Below, one piece after another: positions 52,545 through 62,100 of a DNA stretch of 64,000 nt. The notes under the pieces are model-generated. The model was not told the DNA's origin. It ran no database searches and was given only the letters and a program-made list of their open reading frames with translations. Source of the DNA: Photobacterium galatheae (lineage in GTDB: Bacteria; Pseudomonadota; Gammaproteobacteria; Enterobacterales; Vibrionaceae); the NCBI RefSeq assembly GCF_000695255.1, contig NZ_JMIB01000038.1, positions 1-64,000 on the forward strand, given 5' to 3'. Position 1 is the first letter of the stretch; every line of letters starts with the position of its first letter. The translations under genes and the position numbers were made by a program.

Positions 52545-53426
52545 TTACAGCTTCGCAACCACTTTCAGTGGCACCGGAATGTACTTTTCAACTTGCTCGC
52601 CTTTCAGGACTTTCACCGCCGTTTCCACGCCCAGCGCACCGATTTGATCCGGCTGCTGTGCAATGGTCGCTGCCAGCTTGCCACGATTTACGGCTGCAAT
52701 GCCGTCGTCTGTGCCGTCAAAGCCAACAATCATCACTTGCTTACCAGACGCCTGAACCGCACGCAGCGCGCCCAGTGCCATTTCATCATTCTGCGCAAAC
52801 ACAGCCTGCACATCCGGGTTCGCCGCCAGCAGGTTCTCCATGACATTCAGACCTTTGGTCCGGTCAAAATCCGCAGGCTGGCTCGCCAGCAGATCCATCT
52901 GACTGCCTTGCACCGCTTTCATGAAACCCTCACCGCGTTCACGGGCCGCAGACGTTCCGGCAATACCTTCCAGCTGAATGACTTTGGCCTTTTCACCCAC
53001 TTTCTCCATGATGAACTTGCCCGCCATTTCGCCACCGGCCACGTTATCCGAAGCAATATGGCTCACCACCTCACCCCGGCTGGCACCACGGTCGAGCGTC
53101 AGAACCGGGATCTTGGAACGGTTCGCCATCCGAATCGCGTTCGATACCGCATCAGAATCCGTCGGGTTGATCAGAATAGCTTTCACACCGCGAATGGTCA
53201 GATCTTCCACATTCGACAGCTCTTTACTCGGGTCATTTTGCGAGTCCAGCACAATCAGGTCATATCCCAGTGCTTTCGCCTTTGCTTCTGCACCGTCTTT
53301 CATGGTCACGAAGAACGGGTTGTTCAGCGTAGAGACCACAATCGCCAGCGTGTCCTGCGCCTGAGCAGACACAGAAACGGTCGAAGTAAGCAGTGCAGCA
53401 GAAATCAGGGTTGCCAGTTTTTTCAT
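52545..53426 (-). CDS. rbsB: Ribose ABC transporter substrate-binding protein RbsB
   Basis: From ATG 53426 the protein has 293 residues: signal peptide [23 protein letters not shown], then the ribose-binding fold ([60 protein letters not shown]). AAGGATC precedes this ATG; the longer frame to 53501 is not used. It delivers D-ribose (possibly autoinducer-2-like sugars) to RbsAC. Confidence 0.95.
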   Translation of the reverse strand: MKKLATLISAALLTSTVSVSAQAQDTLAIVVSTLNNPFFVTMKDGAEAKAKALGYDLIVLDSQNDPSKELSNVEDLTIRGVKAILINPTDSDAVSNAIRMANRSKIPVLTLDRGASRGEVVSHIASDNVAGGEMAGKFIMEKVGEKAKVIQLEGIAGTSAARERGEGFMKAVQGSQMDLLASQPADFDRTKGLNVMENLLAANPDVQAVFAQNDEMALGALRAVQASGKQVMIVGFDGTDDGIAAVNRGKLAATIAQQPDQIGALGVETAVKVLKGEQVEKYIPVPLKVVAKL

Positions 53427-53673
53427 CGTGATGATCCTTTCATTATCGGAATGTAGGGTATTGGACTGTGTCACTTGCCTGCTCCGCGATACAGACTTCA
53501 TTCACATAAGTCACAGGCTCAATATTGATCTCAACAGATGAGAACTGAACCAGAGTGATTCCTGCAAATGAAATCCATAAGTATGTACGCAGAACTTTTA
53601 CTTGTAGTTTTTTCATCCTTGCCTCCGAATATCCCTGTGACGTTGCACGCCACAGGTCATTCAGCGACGTGCC

Positions 53674-54657
53674 TTACTTGTTTTTATTGTCCACCAGCAC
53701 AGCCAGCAAAATCACAACTGCTTTGGCAATCATCTGGTAGTAAGAAGAGACATCGAGCAGGTTCAGGGCGTTATTCAGGAAGCCAATGATCAGCGCACCA
53801 ATCAGGGTGCCCATAATCCGGCCCTTTCCGCCCATCAGGCTGGTGCCGCCCAGCACCACAGCCGCAATGGCGTCGAGTTCGTATCCCATGCCCGCCGTCG
53901 GCTGTGCCGAAGACAGACGTGAGGTCACAATGATGCCCGCCAGCGCAGCCAGCAAACCACAGATGGCGTACACACCGATTTTCACCCGGTCCACATTAAT
54001 CCCGGACAGACGGGTCGCCGACTCATTCCCGCCAAGCGCATACACATAGCGGCCAAAACGGGTGTGATTGAGCAGATACCAGGCCGCAGCAAACACTACC
54101 ACCATCAGCCAGACCGGCACGGGAATGCCCAGCGCATAACCGGTGCCAAACCACGCAAAAGCATCGGCGGTATCGGTAAAACCGGTCGAGATCGGACGCC
54201 CGTCGGTGTAAACCATGGTCACACCACGCAACAGCGTCATGGTCACCAGTGTGGCAATAAAGGCCTGCACTTTCCCTTTGGCAATAATGATCCCGCTGAC
54301 GGCTCCCAGCGCAGCCCCGGCCAGCAAAGCGGTCGGCACCGCAATCAGAACCGGCACTTCTATTGCAATCAGGCTGGCGGCAAACGCGCCGCACAGCGCC
54401 AGCACTGAGCCGACACTCAGATCGATTCCTGCGGTTAGAATGACCAGTGTCATCCCGACAGCGATAATGGCGTTAACCGAGGTCTGGCGCAGAATGTTGA
54501 GAATGTTATCTGCGGTGAAAAAGTTCGGATTCAGAAAAGACACCACTGCAATCAGTAACAGCAGGGCAATCAGCGATTTCTGCTCGATCAGCCAGGCTTT
54601 ACTGAACCACTTTTTCTCGCGGGCTTCGGTGGGTTGACTCAAGGTTTTGGTACTCAT
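53674..54657 (-). CDS. rbsC: Ribose ABC transporter permease RbsC
   Basis: The 327-residue protein has 8-10 membrane helices and the BPD_transp_2 signature ([25 protein letters not shown] and [19 protein letters not shown]). Its start overlaps the rbsA stop (ATGA). A gap of about 250 bases to rbsB holds no clear gene; short frames there have no domain. Confidence 0.95.
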   Translation of the reverse strand: MSTKTLSQPTEAREKKWFSKAWLIEQKSLIALLLLIAVVSFLNPNFFTADNILNILRQTSVNAIIAVGMTLVILTAGIDLSVGSVLALCGAFAASLIAIEVPVLIAVPTALLAGAALGAVSGIIIAKGKVQAFIATLVTMTLLRGVTMVYTDGRPISTGFTDTADAFAWFGTGYALGIPVPVWLMVVVFAAAWYLLNHTRFGRYVYALGGNESATRLSGINVDRVKIGVYAICGLLAALAGIIVTSRLSSAQPTAGMGYELDAIAAVVLGGTSLMGGKGRIMGTLIGALIIGFLNNALNLLDVSSYYQMIAKAVVILLAVLVDNKNK

Positions 54658-56159
54658 GCTGCTTCCCCGTTCATCAATTTGCCGACAGCACAGGCCAGCA
54701 GTTTTTCCTGATCGGCATCTTTGGCATCAAATTCGCCGCTGATCCGGCCTTCATGCATCACCAGAATCCGATCACTCATCCCGAGCACTTCCGGCATTTC
54801 GGAAGACACCAGAATGATGCTCATACCTTCAGCTTTGAACTGATTGATCAGTTGATAAATTTCTTTCTTCGCACCGACATCGACGCCCCGTGTCGGCTCA
54901 TCCAGAATCAGGACTTTCGGTCGGGTCATCAGTCCTTTGGCAATAGCGACTTTCTGCTGATTGCCGCCCGACAGATTGCCGATGATCTGATCCCGACCCG
55001 GTGTTTTGATGTTGAACAGACGAATAAAATCATCCACAGCCATCACTTCGTCGCCATGCTGAATCTGAATCCCTTTGCTCAGCTGCGCCAGCGCACACAG
55101 AGACATGTTTTCTTTCACCGACAGACCCAGCACCAGACCATCGCCTTTGCGGTCTTCCGAGATATAAGCGATGCCATTGGCCAGTCCGTCCAGCGGGCTG
55201 ACCGGATTGATGGTTTTGCCGTTCAGATTGATCACGCCCCGCTCACTTGGCAAGGCACCGTAAATCACCTTCATCAGTTCCGTCCGGCCTGCGCCCATCA
55301 GACCAGAAATCCCCAGAATCTCACCGCGTTTGAGGGTAAAACTCACCTCGTGCACGCCGGAACCGGTCAGGCCGATGACTTCAAGGCAGGTCTCGCCATG
55401 TTGAACCGCAATGCGCGGATACTGCTCTTCCAGTTTACGGCCGACCATCATTTCAATCAGACCGTCTTCGTTGGTGTCTGCCACTGGGCATTCACCAATG
55501 AATTTACCGTCCCGCAGCACGGTAATGTCATCACAGATGTCGAAAATTTCTTTCAGGCGGTGCGAGATATACACGATGCCGCAGCCTTGCGCACGCAGCT
55601 CATGGATCACCGCGAACAAAGAAGCGGTTTCGGTATCGGTCAGCGCGTCCGTCGGCTCATCCATAATGATGACCTTCGACTCGAACGACAGCGCCTTGGC
55701 AATCTCGACCATCTGCTGCTCACCCAGACTCAGGTCGCCCAGTAAGGTTTTCGAGCTGTGTTTTACATTGAGCCGGGCCAGCAGTCTGTCGGCTTCATCG
55801 TACATCCGACCCCACTGAATCCGGCCCAGCGGACCGGTGAATTCACGACCGAGAAAGATATTCTCGGCAATCGTCAGTTCAGGGATCAGGTTCAGTTCCT
55901 GATGGATAATACTTATGCCCGCCTGCTGGGAATCCCGCGGCCCTTTAAAGGCTGCCGACTGTCCCTGATAGTGAATGCTGCCCGCGTCTTTGCTGTAGAT
56001 GCCGGTCAGAACTTTCATCAGGGTCGATTTCCCGGCGCCGTTTTCCCCCATCAGCGCCATCACCCGTCCCGGATACACATTCAGGCTGGCTTTATCCAGC
56101 GCCTTCACGCCCGGGAAGGCTTTTTCAATCTCACTGAGCTGTAAAATGGCTTGCGTCAT
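54654..56159 (-). CDS. rbsA: Ribose ABC transporter ATP-binding protein RbsA (double ATPase)
   Basis: The 501-residue protein has two ABC domains. N-terminal: Walker [10 protein letters not shown], signature [15 protein letters not shown], Walker [13 protein letters not shown]-terminal: degenerate Walker [11 protein letters not shown], signature [16 protein letters not shown], Walker [13 protein letters not shown]. The degenerate second P-loop is normal for sugar importers of this type. Confidence 0.95.
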   Translation of the reverse strand: MTQAILQLSEIEKAFPGVKALDKASLNVYPGRVMALMGENGAGKSTLMKVLTGIYSKDAGSIHYQGQSAAFKGPRDSQQAGISIIHQELNLIPELTIAENIFLGREFTGPLGRIQWGRMYDEADRLLARLNVKHSSKTLLGDLSLGEQQMVEIAKALSFESKVIIMDEPTDALTDTETASLFAVIHELRAQGCGIVYISHRLKEIFDICDDITVLRDGKFIGECPVADTNEDGLIEMMVGRKLEEQYPRIAVQHGETCLEVIGLTGSGVHEVSFTLKRGEILGISGLMGAGRTELMKVIYGALPSERGVINLNGKTINPVSPLDGLANGIAYISEDRKGDGLVLGLSVKENMSLCALAQLSKGIQIQHGDEVMAVDDFIRLFNIKTPGRDQIIGNLSGGNQQKVAIAKGLMTRPKVLILDEPTRGVDVGAKKEIYQLINQFKAEGMSIILVSSEMPEVLGMSDRILVMHEGRISGEFDAKDADQEKLLACAVGKLMNGEAA

Positions 56160-56189
56160 ACGCCGTCCTCAATGGTTTGGTTGCAGGGG

Positions 56190-56609
56190 TCAGAACACCA
56201 CGCCGGCCTGAAAAATCACGTTCGCATACGGGGTGCATTCCCCGGTTCGGACCACAGCCCGACTCTGGTGCGTCCGTTGCTTGAAGGCTTCGTGAGACAG
56301 GTAGGTCACCGCGATTTCGCGGCCCATACGTGCCTGCTCTTCCTGAAGCAACCCCATCAGCGACTGATGAAGCGCCGGACTCACCTGCTGAAACTCTTCT
56401 GCCATCACCACGCCTTCAATCTGCGATTCAGACAACAGCGTGCAGACAGTCTCAATGAAACCGGGCACGCCATGCGTCAGCGCCAGATCGATCCGCTGCA
56501 CCTGATCCGGCACCGGCAACCCGGCATCACAAATCGTCACTTCATCGGTATGCCCCAGCGTCGCGACCAGATAGGACAACTCGGCGTGCAGGAGAGTACT
56601 TTTTTTCAT
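56190..56609 (-). CDS. rbsD: D-ribose pyranase RbsD
   Basis: The 139-residue protein starts MKKSTLLHAELSYLVATLGHTDEVTICDAGLPVP, the RbsD/FucU family opening with the catalytic-type His in GHTDE. The C-terminal SRAVVRTGECTPYANVIF is also conserved. It converts beta-pyranose to beta-furanose ribose for RbsK. First gene of the operon. Confidence 0.95.
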   Translation of the reverse strand: MKKSTLLHAELSYLVATLGHTDEVTICDAGLPVPDQVQRIDLALTHGVPGFIETVCTLLSESQIEGVVMAEEFQQVSPALHQSLMGLLQEEQARMGREIAVTYLSHEAFKQRTHQSRAVVRTGECTPYANVIFQAGVVF

Positions 56610-56778
56610 GCTTTCAACACCTTACTTAGCCCTTGTTTTACCCTTGAATGAACAATCACTGGCTTCTTGTCATGAAACAGCCAGAAAATCTTCTAACGTC
56701 GTCAAAATATCGGTTTATCTGCCAAAAATAGGCAGTGATGTGTTTTCTGTATCCTGTCTTTTTTATGATTGGGAAAAC

Positions 56779-56798
56779 TCATCGAAACGTTTCGATGA
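56779..56798 (-). promoter_or_regulatory. RbsR-type operator upstream of rbsD
   Basis: TCATCGAAACGTTTCGATGA is a perfect 20-bp palindrome with the LacI-family core CGAAACGTTTCG, nearly the E. coli RbsR consensus. It lies about 170 bases before rbsD. The rest of the rbsD upstream region has no gene that I can support. Confidence 0.85.
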
Positions 56799-56931
56799 AT
56801 TCTAATCCACTGAGATTTCTTTGCAGCAGGTGAAAAGTTGAACTGTGATTGGGATCGTCAGATCTATCAGTAACAGGCGTAAAAAAGGTGACCGGAATCT
56901 CAGTGAGCCGGGGAAGACCAACCGTCGTTTG

Positions 56932-56964
56932 CAAAAAAAAGCAGAGACGTTTTCGCCTCTGCTT
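56932..56964 (-). terminator. Terminator of the old yellow enzyme gene
   Basis: On the minus strand AAGCAGAG, a loop and CTCTGCTT (stem 56939-56946 with 56957-56964) are followed by a run of eight T. It is the end of the gene at 57056-58129, about 90 bases past the stop. Confidence 0.8.
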
Positions 56965-57055
56965 CTGTGGATGTCATGCAATGAATAGGTTGGATGAGTT
57001 GATCTGGAATTCAGCCTGTCAGGCTTCTATCAGAACCAGACTCAGATAACGGCGC

Positions 57056-58129
57056 TTAAGCAGAAACCTCGGCAGTCAGCGTCGGATAGTCGGTGTAACC
57101 TGCCGCACTGCCGCCATAGAAAGAAGCCGGATCTGCATCGTTCAGCGGTGCGCCGGTTTCAAGGCGCTCAACAAAATCCGGATTGGCCAGAATCATCATG
57201 CCGTAAGATTCCAGCTCAGCCAGACCCGCATTGAGATCACGGCCAATGTCATCCCGCGGACGGCCCGGACGGTTCAGGATCAGCGTGTGCTGCCAGCTAT
57301 CCCGGATATCACGCAGCAGTGGCTCATTGCCCTGATGCATGATATGCAGGTAGGCTAGCCCCAGCTTGTTAAGTTCAGCCACCAGATAACGGTAAAGCGC
57401 CGGGCCTTCACTGCCCTCATCAATACCCCAGATGGTGGTACCCGGTGACAGACGGATCGCCGTTCTGTCGGCCCCGATTTCCTCTGCAATGGCCGTGGCA
57501 ACCTCAATCGCGAACCGGGCACGGTTTTCTATCGAACCACCGTATTCATCGGTCCGAGTGTTGGCACTGGGCGCGAGAAACTGCTGAATCAGGTATGCAT
57601 TGGCCCCGTGGATCTCCACGCCATCTGCTCCGGCTTCAATGGCCCGACGTGCGGCAAAACGGAAGTCTGCAACGGTCTGACGAATTTCTTCTGTCGTCAG
57701 GGCGCGGGGAACCGGAATATCCTGCATACCCGAGACCGTAAACATTTTAGTCTGCGGCGAAATCGCCGATGGTGCGACACCCGGACCATGATGCAGCGTA
57801 TTGTCCGGATGTGACATCCGGCCCGCATGCATCAGTTGAAAAAACACATGACCGCCCTTTTCATGAATCGCAGAAGTGACCTGTTTCCAGCCCGCCACCT
57901 GCGCATCGGTATAAATCCCGGGGGTGGCGAGGTAGCCCTGCCCGTCATCAGAAGGCTGCACACCTTCGGTCACAATCAGGCCGATACTGGCACGCTGGGC
58001 ATAATACTCAGCGGTCAGCGCTCCGGGCGTTCCATCAAGGTTGGCCCGGGAACGGGTCATCGGTGCCATCACAAGGCGGTTCGACAAGGTCATTCGGCCT
58101 ACACGGACCGGTGCAAATAACTGGCTCAT
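57056..58129 (-). CDS. nemA: Old yellow enzyme family alkene reductase (NemA-like)
   Basis: The 357-residue TIM-barrel flavoprotein has LSNRLVMAPMTRSRA at the start, the substrate-anion pair in EIHGANAYLIQQFL (His-Asn form), SANTRTDEYGGS, and a C-terminal YGGSAAGYTDYPTL. It uses NADPH and FMN to reduce activated alkenes, maleimides and nitro esters. It stands alone with its own terminator. Its relation to the T6SS genes downstream is probably accidental. Confidence 0.92.
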   Translation of the reverse strand: MSQLFAPVRVGRMTLSNRLVMAPMTRSRANLDGTPGALTAEYYAQRASIGLIVTEGVQPSDDGQGYLATPGIYTDAQVAGWKQVTSAIHEKGGHVFFQLMHAGRMSHPDNTLHHGPGVAPSAISPQTKMFTVSGMQDIPVPRALTTEEIRQTVADFRFAARRAIEAGADGVEIHGANAYLIQQFLAPSANTRTDEYGGSIENRARFAIEVATAIAEEIGADRTAIRLSPGTTIWGIDEGSEGPALYRYLVAELNKLGLAYLHIMHQGNEPLLRDIRDSWQHTLILNRPGRPRDDIGRDLNAGLAELESYGMMILANPDFVERLETGAPLNDADPASFYGGSAAGYTDYPTLTAEVSA

Positions 58130-58424
58130 AGCTCACTCCCGCAGCGGATGCTGCTCACTCATTTCGGACACCATCATCATTGACCAATTCACATGTGGAA
58201 TAAATGGCATTAAATGGAAATCATTGCCCCATTATTGGATTAATTGGAGCCGGATGACTGAATGATCTGACGCCTCAAAAAGCACCAAATCTCTCATTCA
58301 GGGATAATTCAGAGATGAACTCGGTTTTCTAAAAAATGAGAAAATTTTCTAAGAAATTGGATGCTTAGTCGGTTTACAGAGAATGTAATTATTATAATTG
58401 ATTGATTTTAAATGAATTAAAAGT

Positions 58425-58440
58425 TGGCATGGCTGTTGCA
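58425..58440 (+). promoter_or_regulatory. Sigma-54 (-24/-12) promoter of hcp
   Basis: TGGCATGGCTGTTGCA fits the RpoN consensus TGGCAC-N5-TTGCA with one mismatch and the exact GG/GC spacing. It lies about 75 bases before the hcp start. Hcp/VgrG clusters in vibrios are commonly RpoN- and VasH-dependent. No other gene lies between 58130 and 58513. Confidence 0.85.
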
Positions 58441-58513
58441 TTATCGTTGTCATCACAACGTTTAGCGATATGCTCAAACTCATCAAAATCATTGAACTTG
58501 AAAGGAAAGCAAT

Positions 58514-59032
58514 ATGCCAACTCCAGCTTATATGTCGATTCACGGTGAAACTCAGGGCCACATCACGAAAGATGCTTACACAGCAGATTCTGTTGGGAAC
58601 ACCTGGCAGGAAGCACACGTTGACGAGTTCCTGGTTCAGGAATTGGATCACGTTCTGACGGTGCCACGTGACCCACAAAGCGGTCAACCGACAGGTCAGC
58701 GTGTTCACCGTCCGATTATCGTGACCAAACAGCAAGACCGTACTTCACCACTGCTGTTCAACGCACTGGTCAGCGGCGAGAAGCTGCCAGAAGCTTACAT
58801 TAACTTCTACCGCACTTCGACTCAGGGTAAACAAGAGCATTACTACACCATCAAACTGATCGATGCACTGCTGGTTGACGTGCAAACTCGCATGGCGCAC
58901 TGCCAGGATGCCGCAACCTCTGACCGTGTCGTTGAAGAAGTGCTGAAATTGACTTATCGCGCAATCGAAGTCACCCACGAAGTGTGTGGTACGGCAGGTA
59001 ACGACGACTGGCGTACACCACGCGAAGCGTAA
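58514..59032 (+). CDS. hcp: T6SS tube protein Hcp
   Basis: The 172-residue protein starts PTPAYMSIHGETQGHIT and has the family features EFLVQELDHVLTVPRD, HRPIIVTKQQDRTSPLLF and YYTIKLIDALLVDV. It forms hexameric rings of the type VI tube and carries effectors. It stands before vgrG without sheath or baseplate genes in view, so this is an auxiliary hcp-vgrG-effector island that needs the main cluster elsewhere. Confidence 0.95.
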   Translation: MPTPAYMSIHGETQGHITKDAYTADSVGNTWQEAHVDEFLVQELDHVLTVPRDPQSGQPTGQRVHRPIIVTKQQDRTSPLLFNALVSGEKLPEAYINFYRTSTQGKQEHYYTIKLIDALLVDVQTRMAHCQDAATSDRVVEEVLKLTYRAIEVTHEVCGTAGNDDWRTPREA

Positions 59033-59048
59033 TCATGCGGATTAGAAG

Positions 59049-59069
59049 AAGGGGCCATTTGGGCCCCTT
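59049..59069 (+). terminator. Hairpin between hcp and vgrG
   Basis: AAGGGGCC (59049-59056) pairs with GGCCCCTT (59062-59069), followed by TGTTTTAGG. It probably lets only part of hcp transcription continue into vgrG, which fits the greater need for Hcp. Confidence 0.65.
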
Positions 59070-59110
59070 TGTTTTAGGTCAGCTGGCCCTAGTTGCATCA
59101 GGTAAAAGTC

Positions 59111-62100
59111 ATGAGTCATCCGGTCCAATTTTCGTTTTCAATCGAAAAATCAGAACACGAATTTCGTGTTGAAAGTTTTGAAATCAAAGAGCGTCTGTTT
59201 CAGCCTTTTGAAATGAAGGTCTCATTGCTTTCACGTGATGCAGATAATTCGCTCGATGATCTGGTTCGTCAAGCAGGTGTCCTGAAGCTCTTTGGTCAGG
59301 GGCGCGATGTTTCCCGACTCTTCCACGGGGTGATCCGTGAAGTGCGTTTTCTCGGCACCGGGCGTCAGTTCAGTCGGTATGAGCTGATTCTGGTACCGGA
59401 TTTATGGTTCTTGGAACAGCGTTCCGATTGCCGGATCTTTCAGGATCTGACCATCAACGAGATCATTGAATCTGTGCTGGAAGAAGCCGGTGTGACGTCA
59501 TACCGGATGCTGGCTGAAGTGGGTGAAAAGCAGGAATACATTCTGCAATACCGTGAGACGGACCTGGATTTTATCCATCGCCTGATGTCACAACACGGCT
59601 TGTGGTACTTCTTTGACCATACGGAAACCGGTCATGAACTGGTGATTCTTGACAAAAATGAACTGGTCAGTGAGTTACCCAGTACGCCTGAGAACGCCAC
59701 CCTGGTTCCAAATGCTGAACTGCATACCATTTTGTTTCACGGCGATGCGGGGGGTGTGCCGGATCGTGAACATATCTTTGAAGCCGATTTTGCCGCGCGT
59801 ACTCACTCGGGCGCGGTGTCGCAAACCGACTATCACTACCTCACACCCAACACCTGCCTGATGGCCAGTGCCGCTGATTTTGAAGCTGAAAATACCTATA
59901 TTGATTTAGCGATATACCACCATCCAGGCCGTTATCAACAGCAACCGCAGGGTAAATTGCAGTCGGACTATCGTTTATCTGCGCTCAAAATTACCGGGAC
60001 TGAACTGAAAGCGACGAGCTGTGTGATGCGCCTGATTCCCGGCTACAGCTTCGTGATGGAAGGTCATCCGCGTCAGTCATTGAACCGGGACTTCATCCTG
60101 CTGGCAGTGGAACATAAAGGCCACGATCCTCAGGCTCATGCCGAAGAAAACAACGGCGAACCAACGACCTATCACAATCAGATCATTGCATTCCCTGTCG
60201 AATTAACCTATCGCGCAGCAGCGCTGCCTGCCCCCAGAGTTGAAGGGCCGCAAACGGCCGTGGTGGTTGGGCCGGCGAACGAAGAGATTTACACCGATAA
60301 TTTGGGCCGGGTCAAAGTACAGTTCCACTGGGATCGACTGGGTGGCATGGATGAACATTCGACCTGCTGGGTGCGTGTCAGTCAGACACTGGCCGGGCCA
60401 AGCTGGGGAGCTGTGATCCTGCCGCGTATCGGCCATGAAGTGGTGGTGACCTTTCTGGAAGGCGACCCGGACCGACCGCTCGTGACAGGAGCTGTATATC
60501 ATGCGCTGCATCAGCCGCCTTACCCACTGCCCGAGCATAAAACGAAAACCGTTCTTCGGACGCAGACTCATCAGGGCACCGGATTTAACGAAATCTCGTT
60601 TGAAGATGAAGCCAATCAAGAGGAAATGTACTTCCACGCGCAAAAGAATATGCGTACCACTGTGCTCAACGATCGGTTTACTGCCATCGGGCAAGATGAA
60701 GAAAGGATTGTTGGTCATCAACAGACCAATGAAATTCTGGGGAACCAAAGGGAAGTGATTGGCGGGAATAAAACTTCGTTGGCTCAGCAGACGTTTGTCG
60801 AAGATGTAGCAAAAGATGTTGTCACCACTTACAACGCGAATGAATCTGTCAATATTGCTCAGGATCAGACAAGAAAAGTCCTTGGTCATCAGACTAGCAA
60901 AGTCGGTAAAGACGATCGGTTAGAGATTAGTGAAAATCAAATGACCACGGTTCATGCATCCCGCAACCTCAATATTGGGGGGAATCATGGGTTCAATGTG
61001 GATAGTCAATTTGCACTCAGTGTCGGGAAAAATGTAACAGTTACTTCCGATGGTCAGACAACCATTATCAGTGCGGATGAAATTCAACTGCTCACAGGAG
61101 CATCGGGTATTGTTTTAAAAAGTGACGGGAAAATTCTGCTCTCTGGCCTCAATATGACTCTGGACGGGGCGGATAAACTGAATATTCAGGGTGGAAATGT
61201 AAAGATAAATCCGGGCCAGGAAACACCACTGCACACGGATATTCCAGTCGCAGCAGCTGTACTTGCTCAGTTTAATGATGAAACCCATCTTCTGGAGTCA
61301 ACTTATGCGATTGAGCATCTTCAAGGGCTCACAACAGTTTTTGATCGTGAAAAATTTGCTATGTGGCTCAGTGGCGTGTTTGGGTACAATATTCCACCTG
61401 AAGCTTATCTTGGCTTATTTGAAGACCTGCAAAATGGAGCATTCGAGAATCCGCCAATTGAAGTGACTTTAGGCAACATTGCTTTTTATGACAATCGTCA
61501 GCAAACGATTTTTGTCGGAAAGGGACTGATTCAGGATGCGATAGAGAGTCAGGATCAACAAAGTAAAGGAAAGCTGCTGGCCATTCTCGTTCATGAATTC
61601 GGGCATCACATCGATTATTCTCTGAGAAATGTTTACAGCACAGTGGGCGGTGATGCGATGCTTGATGAGGGAGCAGCATTCGCAGCGATTCTTGGCAACC
61701 TGAATATGCGGAAGCAATCATCAACCCTCATTGCGCAATACACGGGCTCACTGGGATCACAATCAATTTCGTTGGAATATCCAGCACTTCATGCGGCGCT
61801 CAAAGAGCAGAGAAATTATATTGAAAACGATCAGAAGAGCCAGAATGGCGATCGTGAATATTTCTCGGCCGGTGGCACAGCAGAGCAAGCACTGAAAGGT
61901 AAATATGGCCACCAGTCTGTCGAGTTGGTTTTACTGGAATATTTTACTGAACACGAAATTAAGGCGATTTACTATGGAAACTGGCTGCGTGATTACTCAC
62001 AGGTCGTCGATCCCAAGGTATTAGACCTGAATCTTAACTTACTCATACAACCGGCAGTAGAAACAGATCTGGGTCTGGATAAACTTCGCAATGAACTGTC

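Noticed and set aside
53555-53740. Small plus-strand frame in the rbsB-rbsC gap
   Set aside because: Runs antisense into rbsC, has no ribosome-binding site of note and no domain.
56608-56805. 65-codon plus-strand frame upstream of rbsD
   Set aside because: It spans the ribose operon promoter and the RbsR-type operator and shows no protein-like features.
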